Part shown: positions 10,599-22,141 of the stretch, one piece after another
How positions within the stretch are numbered: the first letter of the stretch is position 1
Layout of the letters: each line of letters begins with the position of its first letter
Assembly: GCA_018398585.1 (NCBI GenBank)
Contig: JAGTTD010000010.1
Span: 7,914,501 to 7,978,500, forward strand
Direction: 5' to 3'
DNA length: 64,000 nucleotides
Source: Simmondsia chinensis
Taxonomy: Eukaryota; Streptophyta; Magnoliopsida; Caryophyllales; Simmondsiaceae
The notes under the pieces: generated by a model
The model's input: the letters and a program-made list of their open reading frames with translations, nothing else
Told to the model about the DNA's origin: nothing
Databases searched by the model: none
Program-made: the position numbers and the translations under genes

Positions 10599-11619
10599 GG
10601 GTAAATTATAATAAATCTCCCTGACTTTTGCTTCAACAATAAAAAAATTTCCTTTCAAATAAAACCACTTATTGAACTACCTCACTTTTAAAAATTTATC
10701 ACTTTGCCCCCAAATAATATTTTTTGACCATTTTGCCCCTCAAAATAAAATAGTTAAGTATTTGATTTTATTTTTAAGTAGGATTTTATGTTTTGATTAA
10801 AAAAAAACAGAATTTTTTTTATATTTTTAGAAAAAAGGGGTCTTCTATATTTATAAATATAATTATTTTAATTAATTATATATATTATATTTTATCATAT
10901 AATATTTATTTATAAAAAAATTTAAAAATAGTTTTTATCTTCTAAACTTATAATATCGTTACTATAATTAATTAAAATAATTTATATTTTTATAAATACA
11001 AAAAATTCCTTTAAGTCTTTTATGAAAAACATAGAATATTTCTAATTTTTGCGTAATAATATAAGGTAAATTACAGAAAATTTCTCTGTCTTTTATTACA
11101 AAAATAGAAAACCTCTCTTTTATTTTTAGAAGGGAATTTTTTATTATGAGACAAAAATTAGAAATTTTATGTTTTTAGCAAAAGAATTAAAGGAATTTTC
11201 TATATTTATAAAAATATAATTATTTAAATTGATTATAATAATAATATTATAATTTCAAAAGATAAAAAATATTTTTAAATTTTCATAAAAAATATTATGA
11301 GACAAAATATAATTTTTTTTTTGATATTATAATGTCACTACTATAATTAATTAAAATAATAATTTTTATAAATATAGAAAAGTTCTTTTTTAAAAGTATA
11401 AGAAAATCTTTATTTTTCTTCAAAATATAAAACCCCTACCCAAAAATAAAATCAAACACTTAATTATTTTATTTTGAGGGGCAAAATGGTTAAAAAAAGG
11501 TTGCTTGGAGGCAAAATGATAAATTTTCAAAAGTGAGAGGGTTTAGTGAGCAGTTTTATTTGTGTGGGGGATTTTCTGTTATTGAAGCAAAAGTCAAGAG
11601 GATTTTTTGTAATTTACCC
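10599..11619. mobile_element. Long inverted-repeat element (MITE-like, ~1.0 kb)
   Basis: The two ends are inverted copies of about 190 bp: GGGTAAATTA at the left, TAATTTACCC-like at the right, with a shared GACTTTTGCTTCAA / TTGAAGCAAAAGTC block and matching TTTTGCCCCTCAAAATAAAATA segments. The interior is AT-rich and non-coding. Flanking AAT triplets on both sides may be a 3-bp target duplication. Superfamily not assigned. Confidence 0.6.
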
Positions 11620-11954
11620 AATAATATAAGACCCCCTTCTAAAAACAAAATTAAATATTTAACCCACTCATTTTTGAGGGCAAAATGGTCAAAAAAAGTT
11701 GCATGAGGGTTAAGTGATAAATTTTTAAAAGTGAGGGATTTTGTGAGTGCTTTTATTTGTGAGGGAGATTTTCTGTTTTTGAAGCGAAAGATATGGAGTT
11801 TTCTGTAATTTATCTTTTTAAAATTAATCACTTGACCCAATTGACTTTTAAGTCAATTTTTTATTACCATTTTGTCCCTCAAAAATGGAAAGATTAAGTG
11901 CCTCATTTTATTTCTAAAATGAGGTTTTCTATTCTTTGACAAGAGATATGTGAT
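11620..11954. repeat. Further arms of the same inverted-repeat family
   Basis: Sequence at 11640-11825 repeats the right arm of the preceding element (GAGGGCAAAATGGTC..., then a GTGAGGGA block). Sequence at 11830-11945 repeats arm sequence in the opposite sense. These are fragments of additional copies. ORF-like translations here are arm sequence, not genes. Confidence 0.5.
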
Positions 11955-12268
11955 TAGGGATGGCAATGGGCGCGGGTAAAACCCGCTACCTGCAATTAAA
12001 AATAGTATTAAATAATTAATATGAGCAGATATAGATAATCATTTTCTACACACACAAGAGCGGGTACGTGGCGAGTAATGCACTCCCGTTGGATACTTGC
12101 AAGTAATGGGGGGAGTACGAGTATGGATTTGTACCGGCCGGCGTGGATATGGGTATCCACTTCATACTCATGATGGGTAATGCGGCGGGTATAGATATGG
12201 ATTTTGGTGGTAGGTACGGGAATGGAGGAGGCACCCCCTGTACCTTCCCCGCCCCATTGCCATCTCTA
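11955..12268. mobile_element. hAT-type MITE
   Basis: The terminal inverted repeats are TAGGGATGGCAATGGG and CCCCATTGCCATCTCTA. The target duplication is 8 bp with one mismatch, TATGTGAT (11947-11954) and TACGTGAT (12269-12276). The interior is rich in GGGTA/TACCC, as in known plant hAT MITEs of this type. It inserted into the inverted-repeat family copy around it. Confidence 0.85.
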
Positions 12269-12276
12269 TACGTGAT

Positions 12277-13237
12277 TTTATGTTTTTTAAGCAAATTTTA
12301 GGAGATTCACGTTATTACGCAAAATATAAGAGATTTTTTACAATTTACTTAAAAATAATCTATAAATCTAGAAGATGAGATATTTTTTATAAAATTTCTG
12401 TAGAAAAAGGTTTTAAACAATATATATTATAAGTATAACATCATTCTTATACAAATAAATTTTTAATTGAATTTAATACAGATACATTTTAATTAGGTTA
12501 ATAAATTTAAAAATATAAATTAGATAAAACTTAAAAAGACTAGAAAAATTATTATGTTTGTATTGTTTATTTGCTTTTTTGTGGTGACGTAAATTTGTGG
12601 AAATAAACTTACTCAAGGCTTGCCACGTCTTTGGGGAAAGTGAAGTTCGAACCACATGTATTAATCTTAACCATGCACTTGTTTAAATTGTGAATGTTTT
12701 TGATGAATCTAACTTTCTTTGCAACTCTTATGTGGATTCAACCAATGTTTCAATTAATGATTCTCTTTTATACTTTTATGGTTTTCTTTATATATATATA
12801 TATATGCTGTGAAAAAAAATTAAAGATATTGACTCAACCAAGGTGGCAGTTGGGATAACGGAGCCAAACTAAAAAACATCTTATCTTATATGCTTCAAGA
12901 CTGGGGTCACCGGCATGGGGAGTTAAGCTCAAGAGTGTGACAATCTATCTTGTACTCGAAAGTAGAAAAAAATGTTCTTTTAATTTTGGCTTTTTCAATT
13001 TTTACCTAAAAATTATTTTTTCATAAGTATTATTCAATGTTTTTATTTTTTTATATTTTTTTAAATTTATCAATCTCATTTTAAAATTTATTTTTATTAA
13101 AAAATTAGTATATTTTATCTTATAATATTTTTTAGATTTTTTAATGGAAACTTTATAATTTTTTTTCATTTTCTAAATTTCTAATGTTGTTACTTATTTA
13201 ATTAAAAGAATTATTTTTGTGTAAATTTCAAAGAACC
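12277..13237. other. AT-rich intergenic sequence
   Basis: The first 80 bp continue the disrupted inverted-repeat element. After that I see only AT-rich sequence, including an (AT)n run at about 12793-12812. No gene is supported. Confidence 0.45.
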
Positions 13238-13952
13238 GGGCGGGGCAGGTACAGGGTGCTTGCTCCAGATGTGTACCCATCATCCAAATCCATATTCATA
13301 TGCGCCCCATTACCCATTAGGCTATTACGGGTATAAAGTGGACACACATGCCCACACTAACAGGTACAAACATATACCCCTGCATACCCCGTTACCTGTG
13401 AATATCCAACCGGTCTCTAGTATACACCCTATACCGACCCTATTGAGGGTACCCAATGGTTAACCATACCTACCAATGTTAATTATTTGATACTTTTTAG
13501 AATCATTACATTTTTTCATAATATTTTATAAAAATTGGGTAATTAAAATGAGTACATATTTTTCTATTTTTAAATTAAATAAATATAAATTGGGGCATGT
13601 ATAAAATGAGTACAATGCGTATGAAGTGAGGTGGGGTGGACCCACCCTACCCCAAATACTCATGATCAACAACAACAACAACAACAGCCTAGTGCCTCAA
13701 AGGGCTCCCGCATCAGCAGGGTCTAGGGGGTAGATGTACGCAGCCTTCCCCCTTTCGGGGCTGCCCTGAAGGGAGGTTGTTTTCGAGGACCCCCAACCTA
13801 ATACGCTTGTCGGCAGCCCAAATACTCATGATCGATACTGTCACATAAACCCAACTCGTACTCACTACCCTCCTTGCTTGCACCTATACCCGCTTCAAAT
13901 AGGATGGATATCTGTGGGCATCGGGTTTCACTTGCCCAATTGCCATCCGTAC
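13238..13952. mobile_element. hAT-MITE relative, left end lost, carrying a SINE
   Basis: GGGCGGGGCAGGTACAGGG at the left and a right end running to CCCAATTGCCATCC match the hAT MITE at 11955-12268. The left TIR itself is missing. The interior has the same TACCC/GGGTA-rich pattern. A SINE sits inside at 13668-13816. Confidence 0.55.
13668..13816 (-). mobile_element. SINE (TS/Au-like), copy C
   Basis: A perfect 17-bp target duplication, CCCAAATACTCATGATC, lies at 13651-13667 and 13817-13833. On the minus strand the element reads GGTTGGGGGTCCTCG, AAGGCTGCGTACATCTACC, then CGGGAGCCCTTTGAGGCAC and a (TTG)n tail. This is the cleanest SINE copy of the window and the reference for the others. Confidence 0.88.
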
Positions 13953-15077
13953 TTAAAAGCATAAAATCTTCATATTTTTTGCTTAAAACATAATAATTTC
14001 TCCTATCTTTTATCTAAAAACATAAAACTTCTTCTAACAATAAAATTAAACACTTAGCGCCGTCATATTCGAGATGCAAATTGGCAATAAAAGGTTGACT
14101 TAATGGTCAATTTAATAAATTAGGGTGAAGTGATAGCTTTTTAAAAAGTGAGAAAGCTAAATATTTGATTTTTTATGTGCGAAGCTTTATTTTTTAAGGC
14201 AAAAGATAGAGGAGTTTCTTGTAATTTACTATTTTTCTTTTGAACAACAACTATTCCAGTTTGATATTAATAAAAAACTTGTCCTCCTCTTGGTTTAGCC
14301 GGTTGCCTTTTTTACATTCATGTCTTTTGGGTTGCTCATGGAGTTAATGGTATCATACATCCCTAATGTTTGCAATTTATTTTTTTTTTTTAATTGGTTG
14401 CTTGTTTTTGTTTCCTTTTTTAAATGATTCCTAATATTTGTAGACATTTTTACTCATCGAGCCTATGGGCTAGTAGCCCCTGTCACCAGCTGACCAACCC
14501 GCTCATCCATTAGCAACTCATACACTCAATCTCGACTTCTTACTTGCCCAACCATCACACCTTAGTTGCCCAATTCTTCCTATTCACCAATAGGACTAGG
14601 AGAGTAAGTTACTCGCCTAAGGAGAGTAAGTTACCTGCCCACCTTAGGCGTGTACCTAGCATCAAGTACCGAATTGGCCACACGCATGCTAGGCAATGAA
14701 GCCTTGAAGTGTTCTAATGGACACTTTAACCCTCTTGCATATAAATAGGGACCCTAAGCATCTTACTCAAGCCATGATGTTCCCACCTATGCTCTTCTCA
14801 TGTAAATCTCTCCAACTATAGCTTTTTCAACTACTTCCATCTCTGTTCAATCTCCACTCCATTAAAAAAAAAAAAAATTTATAGTCTGTTGAAGCAGAGC
14901 ATAGTGCACTTTAGTAACCAAGTAAGAAATGTGAATATACTCATTGGACAATATTATAATATTCAAATTAGTTAGATACCTAAGTTGATATAGTAAACAG
15001 TATAAAGATTAAATAAAAATATGTTTAATATAGTATAAATATTAATGAAAATATGTTTAATACAGTACAAATATTAC
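13953..15077. other. Inverted-repeat family fragment, then unassigned sequence
   Basis: 13960-14235 is another short copy of the inverted-repeat family seen at 10599-11619. 14240-15077 holds no recognised gene. A TATAAATA at 14740-14747 followed by a CT-rich leader-like stretch looks like the promoter of a lost LTR or gene, but nothing recognisable follows. Confidence 0.4.
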
Positions 15078-15200
15078 CTTGTGAAAAGATTTTTTATGTA
15101 AGAAACACATTTTTGATAGCTTCTATAGAAAGGTGCTCCACCAGCATAGCCGCTTTCTTAAATTCAGTGTGGAATATTACTTTTCCACCACCTCAACCCC
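15078..15200 (-). pseudogene. Decayed copy of exon 4 of the hidden split gene
   Basis: The minus strand encodes TEFKKAAMLVEHLSIEA, clearly related to TKFKEAALFVEHVSEEA of the intact exon at 40661-40863. It keeps a donor-like end (CACAAG then GTAATA at 15078/15077). It has a 1-base insertion, in-frame stops (TAA after the conserved core and before it), and no intact flanking exons. It lies about 2 kb beyond the last exon of the split gene, so it is a remnant of a partial duplication. Confidence 0.65.
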
Positions 15201-15701
15201 ATCCTCTAAAATTACTTTTGCCTTATTTTTCTACATTTAGTGGCGGATCAAGATTTCTTTACTTGGGCATAATTGCTACGGTAGTACTTTCAAATATGTA
15301 TGATAAACATGATGTTTTGTTTGCTATTTATTATGTTGTATAAAAACTAGCTCGTGCGTATAAGTATATCTTCTTTAGGATGTAATCAATGAATGTGTGA
15401 AGGAATAGATAACATGTACTAATACTTTGATAAATGACATACAATATCATATATACCATACTTTTATTTTATATTCCAAAGAGTCTAAGAGTGTGCACAA
15501 ACATATAATACTTTGAATGTTAATAGGATTATGCGACAATGACCACCTGCAATTATGTACTGTCATATGATTCTATAGGACACCTAAAACAACTTCATCC
15601 TTTTAGAGCTTCATCCTAGTGGATATTGGAGTAGGGGTAAAGTGATTAACCAAGGATATGGTTGGGAGCAATTTAACTTTTTAGAGAAATAAATAGACTA
15701 C

Positions 15702-16472
15702 GGCTCCGTTTGTTTCAACGGAAGTACTTTTCCCACGGAAAACGTTTTCCTTTGGAAAAGATTTTCCATGAAAAATGCTATTCCCGTTTAGGTTTTCCGT
15801 TGTTTATTTCAGCGCAAAACATGTTTTCATATTTTGATATTCCTTGCTTGTTTCAAAGGAATCATTTTTTTTACCAATTATCTTATACCTAGTTACAGGA
15901 CAATATAAGTAGTAATACAATATATTTGAAATTATTTAAACTTTGTGTGGTCGTATAATTATTATTTGAATACCCTAAGGTTTGAGCATTTATTGCATAT
16001 CATGACATTTGAATCTATATAATGGCGTACCCTGAAGTTGAATGTTTTATTACTCCGGTACCATACATCAAAATTTGATGAATTTTTGTAAAAATTTGAC
16101 CAAATATAAAAGTGCTAATATAATACATAATTACGATAATATTTACAAGTCATGTCAATATTTTTAGCAAATTACAATAAAAAGTTCATCGTATATTGAT
16201 GTAAGAACTACCCAAATATGGCCAAAATCATATGCCGTGTTAGCATTTTTTAGGAAAAATCTAATGAGAATACTTATATATTGTCGCTATCATGTTTCTA
16301 GATCATTCGGAATGATGACTTCCCTTCTTTTAAAAGGGAAGTCATTTTCCCCCATTTGAAGGAAAATGTTTTTCTTCGGGAAAACCTTTTCCGTCACCAA
16401 TCTTGTGCCAAACAATGGAAAAGGGGAAAATCACTTCCTAGAATGTTGTTTTCCCCCTAAACAAACGGAGCC
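15702..16472. mobile_element. MITE with GGCTCCGTTTGTTT termini
   Basis: The ends GGCTCCGTTTGTTT and AAACAAACGGAGCC are near-perfect inverted repeats, flanked by the 3-bp duplication TAC (15699-15701, 16473-16475). Subterminal sequence is full of GGAAAA/TTTTCC motifs in both orientations. A 3-bp duplication and GG-starting TIR recall PIF/Harbinger elements, though their usual target is TWA, so the superfamily is tentative. Confidence 0.65.
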
Positions 16473-17169
16473 TACATGTAAATATCGATATTATTCGAAA
16501 GTCATTGTGTGATACTTGACCCTAACGGAAGAAGGTTATATCCGCCAATATCTACATATTGTTATTGTTGACCGTCTAAATGTTAGCCCATATAACTAAT
16601 GCTCAAGTCCAAAAACCTAAGAAGAAATGCATAGTTAGAATTTCATAGAGGCGAACATACTATAAAGGGACATATTGTCTAGGAAAAATGACAAATAAGA
16701 GCAACGTGTTTAACTGCTGAATTGTACAACAAAAGTGATGCACAATCCATTTGGAAAAGGGTTGAGACGGAAAACATATTTTCAAAAGAAGAGCAAGAAG
16801 CAACTTAAAAAAGAAAAAGGACTAAGAAGGGCTGCAGATTTTTAAACAAAGATGAAGAAGTGTATCAGCTACACCATAGTTGACTAGAATATGGTATGTG
16901 GTGATTAGAATCATCATATGGCAAATGACATGGTATCCAAAAAATCACATGACGAATGATGTGATAGTCGAGCTCGATTCTAATAAAAGAACCATAAATC
17001 GGAGTAATCCCGTGAAGTAGTAAAAATAATAATTTTTCAATTTCTTAATTAAATGATATTATACAAGACAATGAGTATATATATTTACCACCCTTGGCTT
17101 CCATTTAAAATATAAGCCAAAAAAAAAAAAAAAATTCTAATAGGGGAAAACAATTGTAAATTATTAAAG

Positions 17170-17262
17170 CTATTTTCCTTGAGACTTTTCATGCACAATT
17201 TTCTCTATAATAGGCCCTGCCATTGTTTTCATGTCTTCTAGGTCGTGCTTCACTACATCAAC
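17170..17262 (-). CDS. Split gene, exon 5 (last coding exon)
   Basis: It begins after a good acceptor (CCTTTTCCAG) in phase 0 and encodes VDVVKHDLEDMKTMAGPI and onward to a TAG at 17170-17172, 30 residues. Its highly charged helical composition continues that of exon 4, and its start phase fits the exon 4 end. It is the farthest exon, 23.4 kb away. Confidence 0.55.
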   Translation of the reverse strand, partial: VDVVKHDLEDMKTMAGPIIEKIVHEKSQGK

Positions 17263-18620
17263 CTGGAAAAGGAAACACACAATTAGAAGCACTTTATAAA
17301 AGGATGACACTCATACACAACGATAAATATAGAAAATAATCACGATGATGCATCAAGAGCAACATTCATGTAGTATTTAATACTGAGATTACATGGAGGA
17401 TCGGGAGTCACCATTGAATAGCTCTATGGTCTTAATCCTATTTGATTATTGCTTATCTTCTAATTGTAAGGTTCATTCGAGAATGGATTCCAAAAGAAGA
17501 AGTATTAGGGAAGCATATATAGCAATTTACTAATTGCGAACTTCGGACGTTCTATTTCTATGAATGATTGGTCGAATTCAATTTATATAAATTTGGCTTG
17601 TATTATTGCTGATGAGGCCTTGGGTAGATCCTTTCATGTCAAGGGCACCTAAGGTTTATATCTTATCACTGTCAAAATAATCTCTATACTTGTGTTTGCT
17701 TTCAGTATTAACACTCTTTGTCTCTATTTTCCCTTAATATAATTTAAGTTTAAATATATATATAAAATAAATTTTCAAATTTTAAAATACTTAAGAGATA
17801 ATTTTCTTATTTTGCATAGCATTTATAGTTAAAATTTTATATTATTTTTCATATGTCATATTGATGCTTCTATTGTCCTATATAATCAAACATAAGATGA
17901 TTGGTGAAAATGTTTCTTTTAGACCATACAAGAAAACATCAATACAGAACCAAGTTTTCCGTTGAAACAAACAAATGAAAGCATCAATTAGATCTTAATT
18001 TTCCTTGGAAAGCCTTTTCCAAAAGAAAAATTAATTGCTTGAATCTACTTTTTCTTCTAAACAAACAGCGCCTAAATCATAACTACTATGATCCACTTTC
18101 ACTTCCATTAGCAACATTGGTCCACTACCATGCCTTGCCACACTTCACCACCTCCCTTTACCTTGACTAACCGTTATCATGATTCACTCCTAAACACGAT
18201 GAAATGACATGGCATGGGAAAGAGGGGCGGGGTGCAATAAGAAGGATCTGAATGCCCATTCCCAAGAAACCATCAGGCATCCTCAACCACTAATCCATGT
18301 ATTTACGCATAATTTGACAAAAAGTTACATATATCGTAAAAAAAGATATATTGTCCCCATTCACCTTCTATTACCATCCAACACCATTAGACGCCATCGC
18401 CATGGTGCACTCCCACCATCCACCACTATTGGGTATCAATACCATTACACAAATATTTTAGAGTAAATAAGTTTCGTAATTTTTGTTAATTTTAGATAAT
18501 TTAAGAGGGTAAAATTTGTAATTATAGTGTTTGACTCCAGAGAGTTAATAATTTGGGTATCAATACCTTGACTGTTGAGGATAAGGGTCTTTAAAAGAGG
18601 AGGTATTAACACAAACCAAA

Positions 18621-18654
<34 letters not shown>

Positions 18655-21600
18655 TAAGTGAAGGGTAATTTAGATATTAAATAAATAGATTAAATGCTTA
18701 ATTATAATTATAACCCTGCCTAATTCTATATATAGGGACTTGAGTTTTGAGGAGATGTATGAATGAATTTGGATTGATAGTCTCTTCTTTCCTCTCTCTC
18801 TCTCTCTAAGTTTCTCCTTGCCTTTTTATCTAGTCTATCTTTTTCTCTTATCTTTCCGATACTATACCTAAACATGTAAAGTCTATACTATTGTATGGTT
18901 TTTACCAAGTTGTATACAAATACACTACTGTTTTAGAGTTGATTGATTGATCAAGTTGGTTGATTGTTTTGGTTCAATTATGCGTTGATGTATTTTCAAA
19001 TTATGTAATGAAATTTGTGAATGAAGTGTTTTGAAGTTGGTCCCAAATGTGCGTTCTAAGTGTTTTGATATGTTTTGATGTGTGTTGGGAGTTGTGTCGA
19101 CACACATTCTTACAGAAACAGGGATGCAGAGGTGTGTGTCGACACACAGGGCCCGTGTGTCAACACACAGATCAACAGAACCGAGTCTGCAGAACTGTGT
19201 GTCGATACACAGGGAGAATTTTTCCCAGTTTTTGCACGATAACTTCCCGGGTTTTGCACCCCTTTTTGGGGTATGTTTTGGTACGTCTTTTTTCACTTGA
19301 TCTATTATATATTCCCCACCAATTTGATTGATGAAGGATGATGAAAAAGTGTCTTTGCATTTGAAAAACGGTCATTCTCTTACATCTCCATATATCTCCC
19401 TTTACATACTTTCACTCCACTTTACTTGGTTATCGTTGTATCCCCAAGACTATTTCACACGCTGAAATAAGTCTTAAGGAAAGTGACTTCACACCTCGAA
19501 ACCTGAAGATCGGATAGTTGCCCGTTTTCTTAATTTTACAAGTGTTAACACCCACAATCTTAAGACTTAATTTTCACGTTTTGGATTTTGGGTTTGACAT
19601 GGCTTCGTCACTGAGAGAGATGACCGCGGATTTCGTCAAATTGGACCGTTTAGATGGGGGAAAGTTCCGCCGTAGGTAGAGGAAGATGCACTTCTTGATC
19701 ACGACGCTCAACGTGGTGTATGTCCTGAATACACCATACCCTGCACCCCCTGCTGCTGAGGAGGATGAGACACTGGCCGAGCAATGAGCCCGGTTGAAGT
19801 GAGAGAATGATGACTACATATGTCGAGGGCACATACTCAATGGGATGATTGACGCCCTCTTTGACATCTACTCCAACGTCTCGACTGCTAAGGAACCGTG
19901 GGATGCGCTCAAGGCTTGGTACATGGCAGAAGACGACACAAGTAAGAAATTTTTAGTTAGTTAATTTAATAACTATAAAATGGTGGGGCCACAAAACACG
20001 TTTGTAAAGACAAAGGTTTCTTTACTGAATTGGAACCCGTGAACAATGGAACTGTATTGTTCATGGGCAATGGAGCGAGTATACCAGTAAAGGGGAAGGG
20101 AAAAGTTGATTTACTTTTCACTTCTGGAAAAACCCTTACCCTTACTGATGTATACTATGCCCCGGATGTAAAGAAGAACCTCGTGTCTGGTGGCCTACTC
20201 AATAGGTTCGGGTTTAAACTGGTCTTCCAGTTTGACAAGGTTGTACTGTCGTAGGGGGGACATGTTTGTTCGAAAAGGGTATCTTTGTAACTATATGTTT
20301 AAGTTGAATATCGATAATAAAAGTGCTAGTTCTGTTTATTTGCTTGACTCTACTTATTTATGGCATCATAGATTAGGACATGTGAATTATCGTAAAATGC
20401 ATGAAATGGCTACTTCGATGTTGATTCCACATGTTGAAAAAGTAGATGATAAATGCAAAACTTGTATGCTAATGAAAATAACTAAGCTACCATTTCCATC
20501 GGTACAAAGAGAAACAAATTTACTTGATTTGATACATAGCGACTTGTGTGACTTCAAAAATACTTCTACCATAGGGGGAAAACAATATTTTATCACTTTC
20601 ATTGATGATTGTTCTAGATATTGCTATGTATAGCTGATTCATTATAAAAATGAGTCGTTAGAAAGATTTAAAGCATATAAAGTCGAAACAGAACTACACT
20701 GTGAAACCTTCCTGAAACGACTTAGGTCGGACCGTGGTGGAGAATACTATGACCCCAAGTATTTCGAGTCCAACGGTATAGTGCATGAAATTATAGCACC
20801 GTATAAGCCACAACAAAATGGCTTGGCTGAGAGGAAAAATCGGACTCTTACTGAAATGGTTAATTCCATGTTGTCATACTCCGGTCTCAGCGATAGTTTT
20901 TGGGGTGAGGCTATGTTAACAACCCGTCACATTTTGAACCGTGTTCCAAATAAGAAAAGCAAAATGACCCATATGAACATTAGAACGGTAGACCCCCTAG
21001 GTTGAGCTATCTTAAAGTGTGGGGGTGTAGGGCCGTAGTTAGAGTCCCTGAACCTAAACGTAAAAGTTAGGTGAAAGTGGCATCGATAGCATATTTGTTG
21101 GTATGCACCACATAGTAAAGCGTATCAATTCTACATAATTGAGCCAAATGATTATGTTGGTATTAATTCAATAATAGAGTCATGAGATGCCATCTTTGAT
21201 GAGAATCGGTTCACTTCTATCCCTAGACCGAGGGATTATGTACCGGTTGATAACGACACACCAGTGTCGTATGGTGATGATGATGCTCATCATGAGAGGG
21301 AAAAAACCTCTGATTCTACTCCAGAACTCTGAAGGAGTAAGAGAGTAAGAAAAGAGAAATCTTTCGGATCGGACTTCTATACCTTTTTGGTAGAAGGTTC
21401 GAGAAATGATGTGGTCTCTGTTGTATCACGTTGTCACGTCATGGAAGCTGACCCTATGACGTTTGATGAGGCAATGAGGTCTCATGATGCTGCTTTTTGG
21501 AAAGAGGCAATTAATGATGAGATGGATTCCATCATGGGCAATAATACCTGGATATTAGTGGATCTTCCAAAAGGTAGTAAGCCGATCGGATGTAAATGGA

Positions 21601-22099
21601 TCTTCAAGAAGAAGATGAAAGTGATGGGACTATTGATAAGTTCAAGGCCTGATTGGTGGCTAAAGGGTTTACCTAGAAACATGGGTTAGACTACTTTGAC
21701 ACTTATGCCCCCGTGGCGAGGATATCGACTATAAGAGTGTTGATTGCTCTTGCTTCTAAGTATAAACTCGTAATTCACCCAATGGATGTGAAAACGGCCT
21801 TTCTGAATGGTGAATTGGAAGAGGAAGTGTACATGAACAACCTAAAAGGTTTGTTGTACCGGGCCAAGAGAGGAAGGTATGTAAACTCATACACTCTCTA
21901 TATGGGCTGAAGCAAGCCCCGAAACAATGACATCAAAAGTTTGATGAGGTTGTTATAAACAATGAGTTCATGATAAATGAATCGGATAAGTGTGTTTATA
22001 GCAAATTTGAGAATGGCAAAGGTGTCATAATTTTCTTGTATGTGGATGACATGTTGATATTCGATACGGATCTAGAGCAAGTAGAGGTATTAATACAAA

Positions 22100-22141
<42 letters not shown>

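Noticed and set aside
12046..12294. Open frame with Pro/Tyr-rich translation
   Set aside because: It is the interior of the hAT MITE at 11955-12268; the same kind of translation appears at 13260-13463 in the related copy.
18925..19375. Cys-rich open frames on both strands, repeated at 22.4-22.8 and 27.6-27.9 kb
   Set aside because: They are translations of the GTGTGTCGACACAC palindromes in the copia LTR. Being open on both strands is a consequence of the palindromes.
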